DNA from: JAFGBI01 sp964480725
GTDB lineage: Bacteria > Myxococcota_A > Polyangia > Polyangiales > Polyangiaceae
DNA length: 64,000 bases
Direction: 5' to 3'
NCBI GenBank assembly: GCA_964480725.1
Contig: CAYZQO010000014.1
Span: forward strand, 32,258-96,257
In this document: positions 1-8,554 of the stretch, piece after piece
Layout: the number at the start of each line of letters is the position of its first letter
Position numbering within the stretch: position 1 is the stretch's first letter
Made by a program: the position numbers and the translations under genes
The notes under the pieces: generated by a model
Told to the model about the DNA's origin: nothing
The model's database searches: none
The model's input: the letters and a program-made list of their open reading frames with translations, nothing else

Positions 1-237
1 GGCGACAACTGGTCGACCGACGACACCCTGGAGTGCTTGGAGATCCTGCGGACGGCGCTGCTGCCGCGGGTCAACCTCTTCGGTTATGGGCAGGTCGAGA
101 GCCCGTACGGCTCCGGGCAATTCCTCAAGGATCTCCGGGAGCACTTCGGTCAAGACGAGCGCGTGGTGACGAGCGAGATCCGCGATCGCGACGGCATCGT
201 GCCCAGCATCCAAGATCTGCTGGGGAAGGGGCGGTAG
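1..237 (+). CDS. C-terminal end of a DUF444 (YeaH/YhbH-like) protein, 5' truncated by the window
   Basis: The frame is open from base 1 and ends with TAG at 235-237, so only the last 78 residues are present. The segment contains the tail typical of DUF444 proteins, with LFGYGQVESPYGSG followed by a stretch running to the C-terminus. In many bacteria DUF444 genes (yeaH, yhbH) sit between the PrkA serine kinase gene and spoVR, and here spoVR begins 6 bp downstream. That context supports the call as much as the residues do. The biochemical role of DUF444 is not settled; it carries a VWA-like fold and is linked to stress and sporulation programmes. A prkA gene would be expected upstream of the window. 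Confidence 0.8.
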   Translation, partial: GDNWSTDDTLECLEILRTALLPRVNLFGYGQVESPYGSGQFLKDLREHFGQDERVVTSEIRDRDGIVPSIQDLLGKGR

Positions 238-242
238 GGGCC

Positions 243-1808
243 GTGCCCGCCTTCGCCACTCACACCACGCTGCCCCGGTACCTGCGCGTCGAGCAGGAGC
301 GGATCGAGGCGATCGCTCGCGAGGCGGGCCTGGACTTCTTCCCGGTTGTCTTCGAGATGCTCAGCTACGACCAGATGAACGAGATCGCCGCCTACGGCGG
401 CTTTCCGTCGCGCTACCCGCACTGGCGCTTCGGCATGGAGTACGAGCGGTTGAGCAAGAGCCACGAGTACGGCCTGTCCAAGATCTACGAGATGGTGATC
501 AACAACAATCCGTCGATCGCCTACCTGCTCGAGGGCAACAGCCTCACCGATCAGCGGCTCGTCATGTGCCACGTCCTGGGGCACGTGGACTTCTTCAAGA
601 ACAACTTCGCCTTCCGGGCGACGGACCTCGACGCCGCCGGCCCGGTGCTCGATCCGGTGGGCCGCCGTGGCCCGGCGTACTCGCCGAACCGCCGGTGGAT
701 AGACCGCATCGCGAACCACGCGGCGGCGGTAAGGCGGATCGTGGAGCGGTATGGCGTCGGACGGGTCGAGGAGCTGATCGATCAGTGCCTCTCGCTCGAG
801 AACCTCATCGACCCCCACTCGGCGTTCGTCGTGCGACGTCGCCCGGTGGTGGACGACGAGGAGCCGCGCGGCGTGGAGGTCCCGCGACTTCGCGCCAAGG
901 ACTACATGGAGAGCTTCATCAACCCGGCGGAGTACCTGGAGGCGGAGCGGGCGCGCCTGGAGGCGGCCCGCGACGCCGAGCAGCGGCGGTTCCCGCGCGA
1001 GCCGGACCAGGACGTGCTCCGCTTCCTGCTCGAGGCCGCGCCGCTGGAGCGGTGGGAGCGGACGGTGCTCGGCGTCATCCGCGACGAGGCCTACTATTTC
1101 GCGCCGCAGGCGCAGACCAAGATCATGAACGAGGGCTGGGCGTCGTACTGGCACTCGCGCCTGCTGACGGAGAAGGTCCTCGATTGGAGCGAGGTCATCG
1201 ATTACGCCGACGAGAACGCCGGCGTGATGGCGAGCAGCGGTGGGCGGCTGAACCCCTACAAGCTCGGGGTCGAGCTCTTTCGCAGCATCGAGGAGCGCTG
1301 GGATCGTGGGCAGTTCGGGCGCGAGTGGGAGGCGTGTGATGACCTCGATGCCAAGCGGCGCTGGGATCTCCGGCTGGGGCTGGGCCGCCAGAAGATCTTC
1401 GAGGTGCGGGCCCTCTACAACGACGTCACCTTCATCGACGAGTTCATGACCCCCGAATTCGCGGCCGAGCGCCGGCTCTTCTCCTTCGACTGGTCGCGCC
1501 ACCACGAGCGATACGAGATCGCTTCGCGCGATTTTTCCGTGATCAAGCAGAAGCTCCTCGCCGAGCTGGCGAATGGGGGTAACCCGGTGGTCAGGGTGCT
1601 CGACGCCAATCACGAGAACCGGGGGGAGCTGCTGCTCGAGCACGCGCACCAGGGGGTCGATCTTCGCCAGGATTACGCCCGCGACACGCTGCGCGCCCTG
1701 GTCCGCATCTGGAAGCGGCCGGTGGCGATCGCGACCGTCGTCGAGCAGCGGCCCGTCCTCGTCCGCTTCGACGGCAAGGAGCACGAGGTGCGCGATGGCT
1801 CCGCTTGA
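243..1808 (+). CDS. spoVR: SpoVR family protein
   Basis: A 521-residue protein, close to the usual SpoVR/YcgB length of about 500-510. The GTG at 243 was chosen because it lies just after the preceding stop and begins the family-like N-terminus; the frame is open further upstream but overlaps the previous gene. Conserved stretches include MNEIAAYGGFPSRYPHWRFG, a YGLSKIYEMVINNNP segment, CHVLGHVDFFKNN, and IMNEGWASYWHSRL with its H-x-x-GH and E-x-W-A-S-x-W-H signatures. The family is cytoplasmic and needed for spore cortex formation in Bacillus; in Gram-negatives it belongs to the prkA-yeaH-spoVR stress operon. It follows the DUF444 gene by 6 bp and overlaps the next gene by 14 bp, which indicates one transcript. 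In a fruiting myxobacterium a developmental role is plausible but is inference. Confidence 0.93.
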   Translation: MPAFATHTTLPRYLRVEQERIEAIAREAGLDFFPVVFEMLSYDQMNEIAAYGGFPSRYPHWRFGMEYERLSKSHEYGLSKIYEMVINNNPSIAYLLEGNSLTDQRLVMCHVLGHVDFFKNNFAFRATDLDAAGPVLDPVGRRGPAYSPNRRWIDRIANHAAAVRRIVERYGVGRVEELIDQCLSLENLIDPHSAFVVRRRPVVDDEEPRGVEVPRLRAKDYMESFINPAEYLEAERARLEAARDAEQRRFPREPDQDVLRFLLEAAPLERWERTVLGVIRDEAYYFAPQAQTKIMNEGWASYWHSRLLTEKVLDWSEVIDYADENAGVMASSGGRLNPYKLGVELFRSIEERWDRGQFGREWEACDDLDAKRRWDLRLGLGRQKIFEVRALYNDVTFIDEFMTPEFAAERRLFSFDWSRHHERYEIASRDFSVIKQKLLAELANGGNPVVRVLDANHENRGELLLEHAHQGVDLRQDYARDTLRALVRIWKRPVAIATVVEQRPVLVRFDGKEHEVRDGSA

Positions 1809-3033
1809 CGCGGGGTCGTGGGGGGCCGGGTCGATGGGGGCCGGCGGGCGGTGCTCCCGGTGGGGGCGGCTCGGCGCGTGGATCTTCGTGCTGCCGGTGG
1901 CTTGCGCGCCGGAGCCCAGCGCCCGCGGGCCGGCAGCGCCGCCGATCCCGCGCGCGTCGGCGGCGGTCCCCGGTGGCGCGCCGCCGGTCGTCGCGGCAGG
2001 ACCGAGCGCTTCGGGCGCGTCGCTCGCGGCGTCGAGCGCTGCCCGGGCGGCACCGTCGGCGGAGCCGCTCGCTTCGGGGCCGCTCCACCGCGGCGGCGCG
2101 TCCCCGGCGGCGGTGGCGCTGGCCGCGGGGGACGCGGCGCTGGCGGCCGAACGCCTCGAGGAGGCGCGCGGCGAGTACCAGCGCGCGCGCTCGCTCGCGC
2201 CCGGCGATCCGGCCCCGCGCGTGGGGCTGGCGCGGGTCCGTCTCGCCGAGACGGGGGTCGCGCTCGAGCTGTCCGCGGCACCGGGCGATCCGGCGCTCGT
2301 CGCGCTGGGGAGGGAGCTCGCGGCCGTCGTCGCCGAGCACCCGGACTGTGCGCCGGCGCTGCTCGAGCAGGGGCGGATCGCGCTCGTCCTCGGGGACGCG
2401 GTCCTGGCGGTGGCGGTGCTCACCCGGGCGGCAGCGGCCGCGCCGCGGGACGCCGAGGCGCTCTCCGCGCTCGGTGTCGCGGAGCTCGCCACCGGCAGGA
2501 CCGAGGCGGCGCTGGGGCATTTTCGACGCGCGGCCGCGCTCGAGCCCGAGATCCCCGAGCGGCTCTCCCACCTGGGCACCGCCTTCATGATGCGCGGCGA
2601 CGTCCGCCGGGCCCTGCAGAGCTACGAGGGGGCGCTCCGCCTTGCCCCCGACGACCCGCGCGTGGTCGGCGATCTCGGCACGGCCCTGCTCGCCGCGGGG
2701 GAGCCCGGGCGGGCGCTGCCCCATCTCCGGCGCGCGGTCGCGCTCGCGCCGGACCGCGCGACCCTGCACAACAACCTCGGCTACGGCCTGCAGCTCACCG
2801 GCGATCTCGTCGGCGCCGAGGGCTGCTATCGGCAGGCGCTCGCCCTCGATCCGGAGCTCGGCTCGGCCTGGATCAACCTGGGCATCGCCCAGGCGGCGCG
2901 GGGCGAGCTCGCCGCGGCGGAGGCCTCGCTCCGTCGCGCGCTCGCCCTCGACCCGACCGACCCCCGCGCGCAGCAGAACCTCGCGGATCTCGCCGAGCTC
3001 CGCGGCGCGTCGGGCGCCGGGAGCGCTCGCTGA
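1795..3033 (+). CDS. TPR-repeat lipoprotein coupled to spoVR
   Basis: A 412-residue protein. The ATG at 1795 lies inside the end of spoVR (14-bp overlap), which suggests translational coupling. A short basic N-terminus and hydrophobic core lead to a lipobox (LPVAC, Cys37), predicting export and lipid anchoring. A Pro/Ala/Ser-rich linker follows to about residue 100. The rest is a ladder of 34-residue tetratricopeptide repeats, clearest from about residue 210 to the end, with repeated forms such as LGTALLAAGEPGRALPHLRR and NLGIAQAARGELAAAEASL. TPRs mediate protein-protein contacts. The product may scaffold an envelope complex linked to the SpoVR/DUF444 pathway, but only the operon position supports that. 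Confidence 0.8.
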   Translation: MAPLDAGSWGAGSMGAGGRCSRWGRLGAWIFVLPVACAPEPSARGPAAPPIPRASAAVPGGAPPVVAAGPSASGASLAASSAARAAPSAEPLASGPLHRGGASPAAVALAAGDAALAAERLEEARGEYQRARSLAPGDPAPRVGLARVRLAETGVALELSAAPGDPALVALGRELAAVVAEHPDCAPALLEQGRIALVLGDAVLAVAVLTRAAAAAPRDAEALSALGVAELATGRTEAALGHFRRAAALEPEIPERLSHLGTAFMMRGDVRRALQSYEGALRLAPDDPRVVGDLGTALLAAGEPGRALPHLRRAVALAPDRATLHNNLGYGLQLTGDLVGAEGCYRQALALDPELGSAWINLGIAQAARGELAAAEASLRRALALDPTDPRAQQNLADLAELRGASGAGSAR

Positions 3034-3147
3034 AGGCTCCGACCCCGCTCACCGGCAGGGCAGGGCCGTCAGCTCCTCGTAGTACGCCGGCGGCGCGAGC
3101 CCGCTCGCCGCGGCCCCCGCTCCGCGCCGCTTCCTGGGAACAGCGCG

Positions 3148-4374
3148 TTACGCGCGCGAGCGGGGCACCGCTTGCAGCCAGCAGCCGTGCTCTTTGCGCT
3201 CGTCGAGGCGGCACGACCACACGAGCTGCCCGTCGTGGACGGTGATGTCGGGGCAGCCGTCGCACATGTTCGCGGAGCCATCCGCCATGAAGTCGATCGG
3301 CTGGATGATGACCAGCGACTGGAGGTGGAGCCGGCGGCCGAGCTCGCGCGGGTCGCCCACCGCCGACCCGAGGTAGCTCTTGAGCACACCCCGCGCGCCG
3401 CCGTCGAGCGGTGAGAACGCCGCGGCCATCGCGCGCCCGTGGTGCAGTAGCCGCGGGTCGCTGTAGGCGAGGTAGCGGTTCAGCAGCAGGTGGTGGCCGG
3501 CTTGCGCCGCCTCCATGTAGCGGGGCCCGAGATAGCCGTGAATCCGCCGGGTCGTCCCCAGCCGCAGCGACACCAGCCACTTGAAGCTGCTGGGATCGTG
3601 GGTGCCCCCGAGGTACGCGCAGGGGGCGTAGTCCGGGTGCTGCTGCCGGATCTGGTCGACGGCGTCCTGGGCCGTGAGCGGCTCGGGGTTCTTGTCCTGA
3701 CCCAGGTAGGCGAGCTGCTCGACGTTCACCCTCTGGCCGCCGGCGTAATAGTCGTGTTCGCGCGCTCGCGAGGTGCGAAACAGGATGAACACCATGCTGT
3801 GCACGACGTCGATGTGGCGCGCCGCCCAGTCCACCAGCGCGGGGACCTGCGGGAGCGTGTGACGGAAGACGGTGGCGTTGAACGCCACGCTCATCCCCCC
3901 CTCAGCGGCGACCATTCGTGCGTACTGCAGGCGGAGCTCGCACAGGTCGACCTCCGACTTCCCCATCCAGCCCGGTCGGTTCTGGCTCGAGTCGATGTGG
4001 AAGGTGAAGCCGAAGAGGCCGGCGCGGCGGAGCTCGTGCAGCAGGCGCGGCGTCAGCGCCAGCGCGTTGGTGTTGAGGACGGGCTTGTAGCCGAAATCAT
4101 GCCGGATCATCCGGACGATCTCGACGATGTCCGGGTGGACCAGGGGGTCGCCACCCGCGATCGAGATCGAGTCGAGGCGGCGATGCCGCCGGAACACCTC
4201 GAGGTCAGCGCGCACCTGGGCCAGCGACTTGTCGCTGTTCGGATCGTTGCGGGAGTAGCACCCCTCGCAGGCGAGGTTGCAGCGCTTGGTGGGCTCGAGC
4301 CACGCGAGCACGTTGTCGTTGAACGTCCAGGGCAGCCGGTAGTAGTCGGTCGGGTGAAGCGTGGACTGCGTCAC
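3148..4374 (-). CDS. Radical SAM protein with SPASM-like C-terminal cysteines
   Basis: A 408-residue protein starting at GTG 4374, with a good AGGAG ribosome site 8-9 nt upstream. Near residue 33 the motif CNLACEGC gives the CxxxCxxC triad that binds the [4Fe-4S] cluster and S-adenosylmethionine. SIAGGDPLVHP is the GGEP-like SAM-binding motif and NTNALAL follows as expected. The C-terminal 50 residues hold four more cysteines (MCDGCPD, WSC, HGC), suggesting an auxiliary cluster of SPASM or twitch type, so a peptide or small-molecule modifying role is possible. No partner precursor gene is visible next to it. It is transcribed divergently from pckG and converges with the TPR gene. The substrate is unknown. 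Confidence 0.82.
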   Translation of the reverse strand: MTQSTLHPTDYYRLPWTFNDNVLAWLEPTKRCNLACEGCYSRNDPNSDKSLAQVRADLEVFRRHRRLDSISIAGGDPLVHPDIVEIVRMIRHDFGYKPVLNTNALALTPRLLHELRRAGLFGFTFHIDSSQNRPGWMGKSEVDLCELRLQYARMVAAEGGMSVAFNATVFRHTLPQVPALVDWAARHIDVVHSMVFILFRTSRAREHDYYAGGQRVNVEQLAYLGQDKNPEPLTAQDAVDQIRQQHPDYAPCAYLGGTHDPSSFKWLVSLRLGTTRRIHGYLGPRYMEAAQAGHHLLLNRYLAYSDPRLLHHGRAMAAAFSPLDGGARGVLKSYLGSAVGDPRELGRRLHLQSLVIIQPIDFMADGSANMCDGCPDITVHDGQLVWSCRLDERKEHGCWLQAVPRSRA

Positions 4375-4771
4375 GAGGAGCTCCTTGATCGGCGCGTCGG
4401 GCTGGACCCGTCGGACGATAGCCGCCCTCGTCTCGAGCCCGTGCGTGGTTGGGACTCTGCCACCACCCGGGGCGACCGGACAACCGCGTCAGGAGCTGGC
4501 CCGCACCCCACCCGGCTCGGCCGCGCTTCCAGTCGGCCCGGTGGCGCTCCCGCGGCGATCCGTGGCGGGACGCGGGCGCGAATGTCGCTTCCGGCGGCAG
4601 CGCGTTCGTGTAAAGGGCGCTATCCGCGACGCTACCTGGCGGCCTCCCCGAGCGGGGGAGGGCCGGCTGGGTGACCGGGCTCCGGTCTGGCGTGCGATGC
4701 TCCCGACCCCCACCGCCCCGGCGCGCTTGCCGGGGCCCGGCGCCCACCCCCAAGCACGAGGAGTCGACACG
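4375..4771. other. Divergent intergenic region between the radical SAM gene and pckG
   Basis: About 400 bp without a convincing gene. It must hold the promoters for both flanking genes. I see the two ribosome sites (AAGGAG for the minus gene; ACGAGGAG at about 4757-4764 for pckG) and a weak TAAAGG -10-like element at 4611, but no -35 good enough to call. No RNA gene or repeat was recognised. Confidence 0.5.
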
Positions 4772-6586
4772 ATGAACGCCGCCCCGACGAAACACCGAGA
4801 GCTGCTGGCCTGGGTCGAGCAGGTGCGGAGCCTCTGCACGCCGGACGCCGTCGAGTGGTGCGACGGCTCTGTCGCCGAGTACGACCGCCTGTTCAGCGCG
4901 ATGGCCGCCGAGGGGCTGGCGATCCGGCTCGACCCGGCGAAGCGCCCGAACAGCTTCCTCTTCCGCTCCGATCCGTCGGACGTGGCGCGGGTGGAGAACC
5001 GCACCTTCATCGCGTCGCGGACGGCCGACGCGGCGGGCCCGACCAACAACTGGATCGACCCGACCGAGCTCAAGGCCACGATGACCGGCCTTTATCGGGG
5101 CTGCATGCGGGGCCGCACCCTGTACGTGATCCCCTTCAGCATGGGGCCCGTCGGCTCACCGATCGCCAAGATCGGCGTCGAGATCACCGACTCGCCCTAC
5201 GTGGTGGTGAACATGCACCTGATGACGCGCGTGGGGACGCGCGTGCTCGACGTGCTCGGCGCCGACGGCGAGTTCATCCCCTGCTTGCACTCGGTGGGCA
5301 AGCCGCTCGCCCCGGGCGAGACGGACGGCGGCAGCTGGCCCTGCGCTCCGCTCGACCAGAAGTACATCTCGCACTTCCCCGAGGAGCGGACCATTTGGTC
5401 CTACGGCTCGGGGTATGGGGGCAACGCCCTGCTCGGCAAGAAGTGCCTGGCGCTGCGCATCGCGTCGGCGATGGCGCGCGACGAGGGCTGGCTCGCCGAG
5501 CACATGCTGATCCTGGGCATCACCAACCCCGCGGGCAAGAAGAAGTACATCGCGGCCGCCTTCCCCTCCGCCTGTGGGAAGACCAACCTCGCCATGCTCG
5601 TCCCCACCCTGCCGGGCTGGAAGGTGGAGACCGTCGGCGACGACATCGCCTGGATGAAGTTCGGCGCCGACGGGCGTCTTTACGCCATCAACCCGGAGGC
5701 GGGCTTCTTCGGCGTCGCGCCCTACACCTCCGACCAGTCGAACCCCAACGCGATGCGGTCGATCGACAAGAACACCATCTTCACCAACGTCGCGCTGACG
5801 GCGGACCACGACGTCTGGTGGGAGGGGATCGGTCACGACGCGCCGGGCCCCCTCGTCGACTGGCTCGGCCAGCGCTGGGATCCCGCGACCGCCCAGAAGC
5901 CCGCCGCCCACCCCAACTCTCGCTTCACGGCGCCGGCGGCGCAGTGCCCGGCGATCGCCCCCGAGTGGGAGGATCCGGCGGGCGTCCCCATCAGCGCCAT
6001 CCTCTTCGGGGGGCGACGGCCGACCACGGTCCCGCTCGTCAACCAGGCCTTCGACTGGGACCACGGCGTTTTCCTCGGCTCGATCGTGGGCTCCGAGGTG
6101 ACCGCGGCCGCGCTCGATCTCAAGACCGGCACGGTGCGGCGTGACCCGTTCGCGATGCTCCCCTTCTGCGGCTACCACATGGGGGACTATTTCCGGCATT
6201 GGATCGCCATCGGGCGGCGGAGCGACGCGGCGAAGCTCCCCAAGATCTTCAGCGTGAACTGGTTCCGCAAGAGCGACGAGGGGCGCTGGCTCTGGCCGGG
6301 CTACGGCGAGAACAGTCGCGTGCTCAAGTGGGTGTTCGAGCGCTGCGACGGCGGCGGCGCGGCGGTGGAGACGCCGATCGGCCTGATGCCGACTCCGGAC
6401 GCCATCGATCGGACGGGGCTCGAGGGCGTGGGCGCGGCCGACATGGAGGAGCTGCTCTCCGTCGATCGTGACGCCTGGCGCGCCGAGCTCGAGCTCGTCC
6501 GCGAGCACTACGCGCGGTTCGGTGATCGCCTGCCGCCGGAGCTCGTCGCCCAGCTTGCCGCGCTCGAGGCCCGGCTCCAAGCCTGA
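4772..6586 (+). CDS. pckG: Phosphoenolpyruvate carboxykinase (GTP)
   Basis: A 604-residue protein, the normal length for the GTP-dependent family. It catalyses oxaloacetate + GTP = phosphoenolpyruvate + GDP + CO2, the entry step of gluconeogenesis, in the cytoplasm. The ATG at 4772 has an ACGAGGAG ribosome site about 8 nt upstream. Diagnostic stretches include RPNSFLFRSDPSDVARVE near the N-terminus, IPFSMGPVGSP, the kinase-1a P-loop FPSACGKTN at about residues 264-272, the metal-binding VGDDIAWMKF, and INPEAGFFGVAPYTS. These separate it clearly from the ATP-dependent type. It stands alone as a transcription unit, with a convergent gene 22 bp downstream. Amino-acid-fed myxobacteria rely on this enzyme for sugar synthesis. 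Confidence 0.97.
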   Translation: MNAAPTKHRELLAWVEQVRSLCTPDAVEWCDGSVAEYDRLFSAMAAEGLAIRLDPAKRPNSFLFRSDPSDVARVENRTFIASRTADAAGPTNNWIDPTELKATMTGLYRGCMRGRTLYVIPFSMGPVGSPIAKIGVEITDSPYVVVNMHLMTRVGTRVLDVLGADGEFIPCLHSVGKPLAPGETDGGSWPCAPLDQKYISHFPEERTIWSYGSGYGGNALLGKKCLALRIASAMARDEGWLAEHMLILGITNPAGKKKYIAAAFPSACGKTNLAMLVPTLPGWKVETVGDDIAWMKFGADGRLYAINPEAGFFGVAPYTSDQSNPNAMRSIDKNTIFTNVALTADHDVWWEGIGHDAPGPLVDWLGQRWDPATAQKPAAHPNSRFTAPAAQCPAIAPEWEDPAGVPISAILFGGRRPTTVPLVNQAFDWDHGVFLGSIVGSEVTAAALDLKTGTVRRDPFAMLPFCGYHMGDYFRHWIAIGRRSDAAKLPKIFSVNWFRKSDEGRWLWPGYGENSRVLKWVFERCDGGGAAVETPIGLMPTPDAIDRTGLEGVGAADMEELLSVDRDAWRAELELVREHYARFGDRLPPELVAQLAALEARLQA

Positions 6587-6608
6587 GCCGGCGCGGTTCG
6601 GAGCGGCG

Positions 6609-7811
6609 TCAGGGCGCCGCGCGCTCCAGGCGGGGCGCGGGCGGCTTGGCGCCGGTGCGGATGCGCACCCCGACGGGCTGCTCGGTGGAAACCTGGCCCA
6701 CGAAGGCGTCCAGATCGAACTCCGAGCCGTCCTGCATCCCGTCGAAGCGCGCGTGCACGAGGAACAATCCCGGCACGCCGAAGGTCCCGCGCGGGCAGAG
6801 CTCGACCAGGCGGTTATACACCGTCACCGACTGGCCTGGGGCGAGGCGCTGGAAGGCCTGCCGATCGGGGGCGCGGCGATCCGGCTCCGGATCACACTGT
6901 GCCAGGCCCGTCGGGCCCGCGACCTCGAAGCTCACCAGCTCGCGGCGGAAGTAGACGAAGCGTGGCTCGGAGCCGCGGTTGGTGAGCTCGAGCTGCACGG
7001 TGGCCGTGCGCTCGGCCTCGGCGTCCGAGCCCTGCTTGAGCGTGAGCCGGAGCGGCCCGGTGGGGGCCGTCTCGCCGGGCAGGCGCGCCCGGGACCAGAC
7101 GGCGTACTCCGAGCCGAGCGCGAAGCCGTCGCCGCGGAAGAGCTTCACGGTGGCGACGGCCCGGTCGAGCATGCTCGGCGGTGGGCCATCCCTCGGCACG
7201 GTGCGCGCCGCGGCGGGGTCGAGCACGTGGGCCACGTGCGGGGGCGCGTCGATCACCTCCTCGACGCGCTTGCCGGCGACCCACCGCGACCGGTGTTGCT
7301 CCGGCCACCCGAAGCGGGGGGTCAGGTGTGAGCCGGGGACCAGGACCGTCTGCCCGGCGTCGCCGAAGCAGTACAGGCGCGGATCGAAGGCGTGCGTCAC
7401 GCGCTCGCCGGGCGCGAGCAGGAGCGCGCTCGCGGGGTCCGGCCGGGCCGGGAAGACCGCGTCCGGAAGGCGGCAGGTGGCGGGGGTCTTCTTGCCGGGC
7501 ACCTTGACCTCGAACCAAAGCAGCCTCGGATCGGCGAACAGCGCGACCGGCGAGGCGCTGGTGTTCGCGATCTCGAGCCGCCACGGCACGGTCGGCCCGC
7601 GGTGGGTCACGGTGAGCCGGAGCGGGGCCACCGCCGCGGGCGTCGTCCCCCCGGCAGCGGCGGGGCCGCGCCCTGGGTCGGGCGTCCCCGCCGCGTCGGG
7701 CTCTTCGGCGACCGTGGGCGCCGCTGCGAGCAGGGCCGCGGCGAGCAGCCCGCCGGCCGCGAGGGTCTGGGCGCGGCGCGCCGCGCCGCCAAGATGCGCT
7801 ACCGGTGGCAT
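6609..7811 (-). CDS. Secreted protein with two tandem copies of a beta-type domain
   Basis: A 400-residue protein starting at ATG 7811. A hydrophobic segment (TLAAGGLLAAALLAAAP, about residues 16-32) ending before AEE looks like a Sec signal peptide. The mature part appears to be an internal duplication. Copy one begins PLRLTVTHRG near residue 63 and copy two PLRLTLKQGS near residue 253. Each continues through an N-x-S or N-x-G beta strand, a W/V-S-F-E-V strand, a Cys, LAPGE or LAPGQ, and a second Cys. Two Cys per copy may form disulfides. The arrangement resembles Ig-like or intracellular-proteinase-inhibitor-like folds, but I do not recognise a named family and function is unknown. It is divergent from thiE by 66 bp. 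Confidence 0.72.
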   Translation of the reverse strand: MPPVAHLGGAARRAQTLAAGGLLAAALLAAAPTVAEEPDAAGTPDPGRGPAAAGGTTPAAVAPLRLTVTHRGPTVPWRLEIANTSASPVALFADPRLLWFEVKVPGKKTPATCRLPDAVFPARPDPASALLLAPGERVTHAFDPRLYCFGDAGQTVLVPGSHLTPRFGWPEQHRSRWVAGKRVEEVIDAPPHVAHVLDPAAARTVPRDGPPPSMLDRAVATVKLFRGDGFALGSEYAVWSRARLPGETAPTGPLRLTLKQGSDAEAERTATVQLELTNRGSEPRFVYFRRELVSFEVAGPTGLAQCDPEPDRRAPDRQAFQRLAPGQSVTVYNRLVELCPRGTFGVPGLFLVHARFDGMQDGSEFDLDAFVGQVSTEQPVGVRIRTGAKPPAPRLERAAP

Positions 7812-7877
7812 CGCCGAAGGGTTAACACAGGGCGTCGTCGGGAGCTAAACCCTCCTCCCGACCGGCGCCGACCCCAC

Positions 7878-8525
7878 ATGATCGCTCGCCCGGGGCTCTA
7901 CCCGCTCGTGGACCTCGACGCCTTGGACGCCCGGGGTATTCCCCCGCTCGCCTTCGCGGACGCCGTCCTCGCCGCGCGGCCGCCGCTGCTCCAGCTCCGG
8001 GCCAAGGGCGCGGCACCCCGCCGCTCGCTCGAGCTCTTGCGGGAGCTTTTGCCCCGGTGCCGGGCGGCCGGGACGCTCCTCTTCGCCAACGATCGGCCGG
8101 ACCTCGCTGCCCTGGCCGGCGCCGACGGCGTCCACGTGGGGCAGAGCGACCTGCCGGTGGCCGAGGTCCGGCGGCTGATGCCCGACCTGCTCGTGGGCGT
8201 CTCGACCCACGATCTCGACCAGCTCGCGCGGGCCCTCGCCGAGCGGCCCGATTACGTGGCCTTCGGGCCCGTGTTCGCCACCCGCTCGAAGGCGCTGCCG
8301 GAGCCCGTCGTCGGCCTCGACGGGCTCGCGAGGGCCGGCGCGCTCGCGCGGCAGGCGGGCTGCCCGCTCGTCGCCATCGGCGGGATCGACCTCGCCCGGG
8401 CCCCGTCGGTGGCCCCGGAGGCGCTCCTCGGGGCGGTGATCGCGGAGCTGCTGGCCGTTGGCGTCGAGCCGGCGGCCATCACCGCGCACGCGCGGCGACT
8501 GCACCGGGCGCTCGGGGGCGACTGA
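7878..8525 (+). CDS. thiE: Thiamine phosphate synthase
   Basis: A 215-residue TIM-barrel protein, the usual ThiE size. It condenses hydroxymethylpyrimidine diphosphate with thiazole phosphate to give thiamine phosphate. Visible signatures are LLQLRAKG (strand with the substrate-binding Arg/Lys), FANDRPDLAALAGADGVHVG with the N-D-x-x-D-A and GVHLGQ-like elements, FGPVFATRSK, and VAIGGI near the C-terminus. The ATG at 7878 gives the expected N-terminus; the frame is open upstream but overlaps the divergent gene. No other thiamine genes and no recognisable TPP riboswitch are close by. A TenI-like or regulatory paralogue is the alternative, since the motifs deviate slightly from ThiE (QLRAK instead of QLREK). 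Confidence 0.82.
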   Translation: MIARPGLYPLVDLDALDARGIPPLAFADAVLAARPPLLQLRAKGAAPRRSLELLRELLPRCRAAGTLLFANDRPDLAALAGADGVHVGQSDLPVAEVRRLMPDLLVGVSTHDLDQLARALAERPDYVAFGPVFATRSKALPEPVVGLDGLARAGALARQAGCPLVAIGGIDLARAPSVAPEALLGAVIAELLAVGVEPAAITAHARRLHRALGGD

Positions 8526-8554
8526 AGACGCATCGGGAAATCCGGCCCTGCCGC

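Noticed and set aside
150..2588. An 812-codon minus-strand frame opposite spoVR and the TPR gene
   Set aside because: Compositional shadow of two genes whose motifs are clear on the plus strand.
3034..3147. In-frame protein-like continuation after the TAA of the radical SAM gene (reading PPAYYEELTALP)
   Set aside because: The frame runs on without a stop into the antisense of the TPR gene, and the protein already has a complete C-terminal cysteine region, so a read-through or decayed tail cannot be supported.
3490..4674. A 394-codon plus-strand frame opposite the radical SAM gene
   Set aside because: No recognisable motifs; the radical SAM cysteine motifs and a ribosome site are on the minus strand.
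8526..8554. Terminator between the convergent thiE and holB genes
   Set aside because: Only 29 bp with no stable stem and no T-run on either strand.
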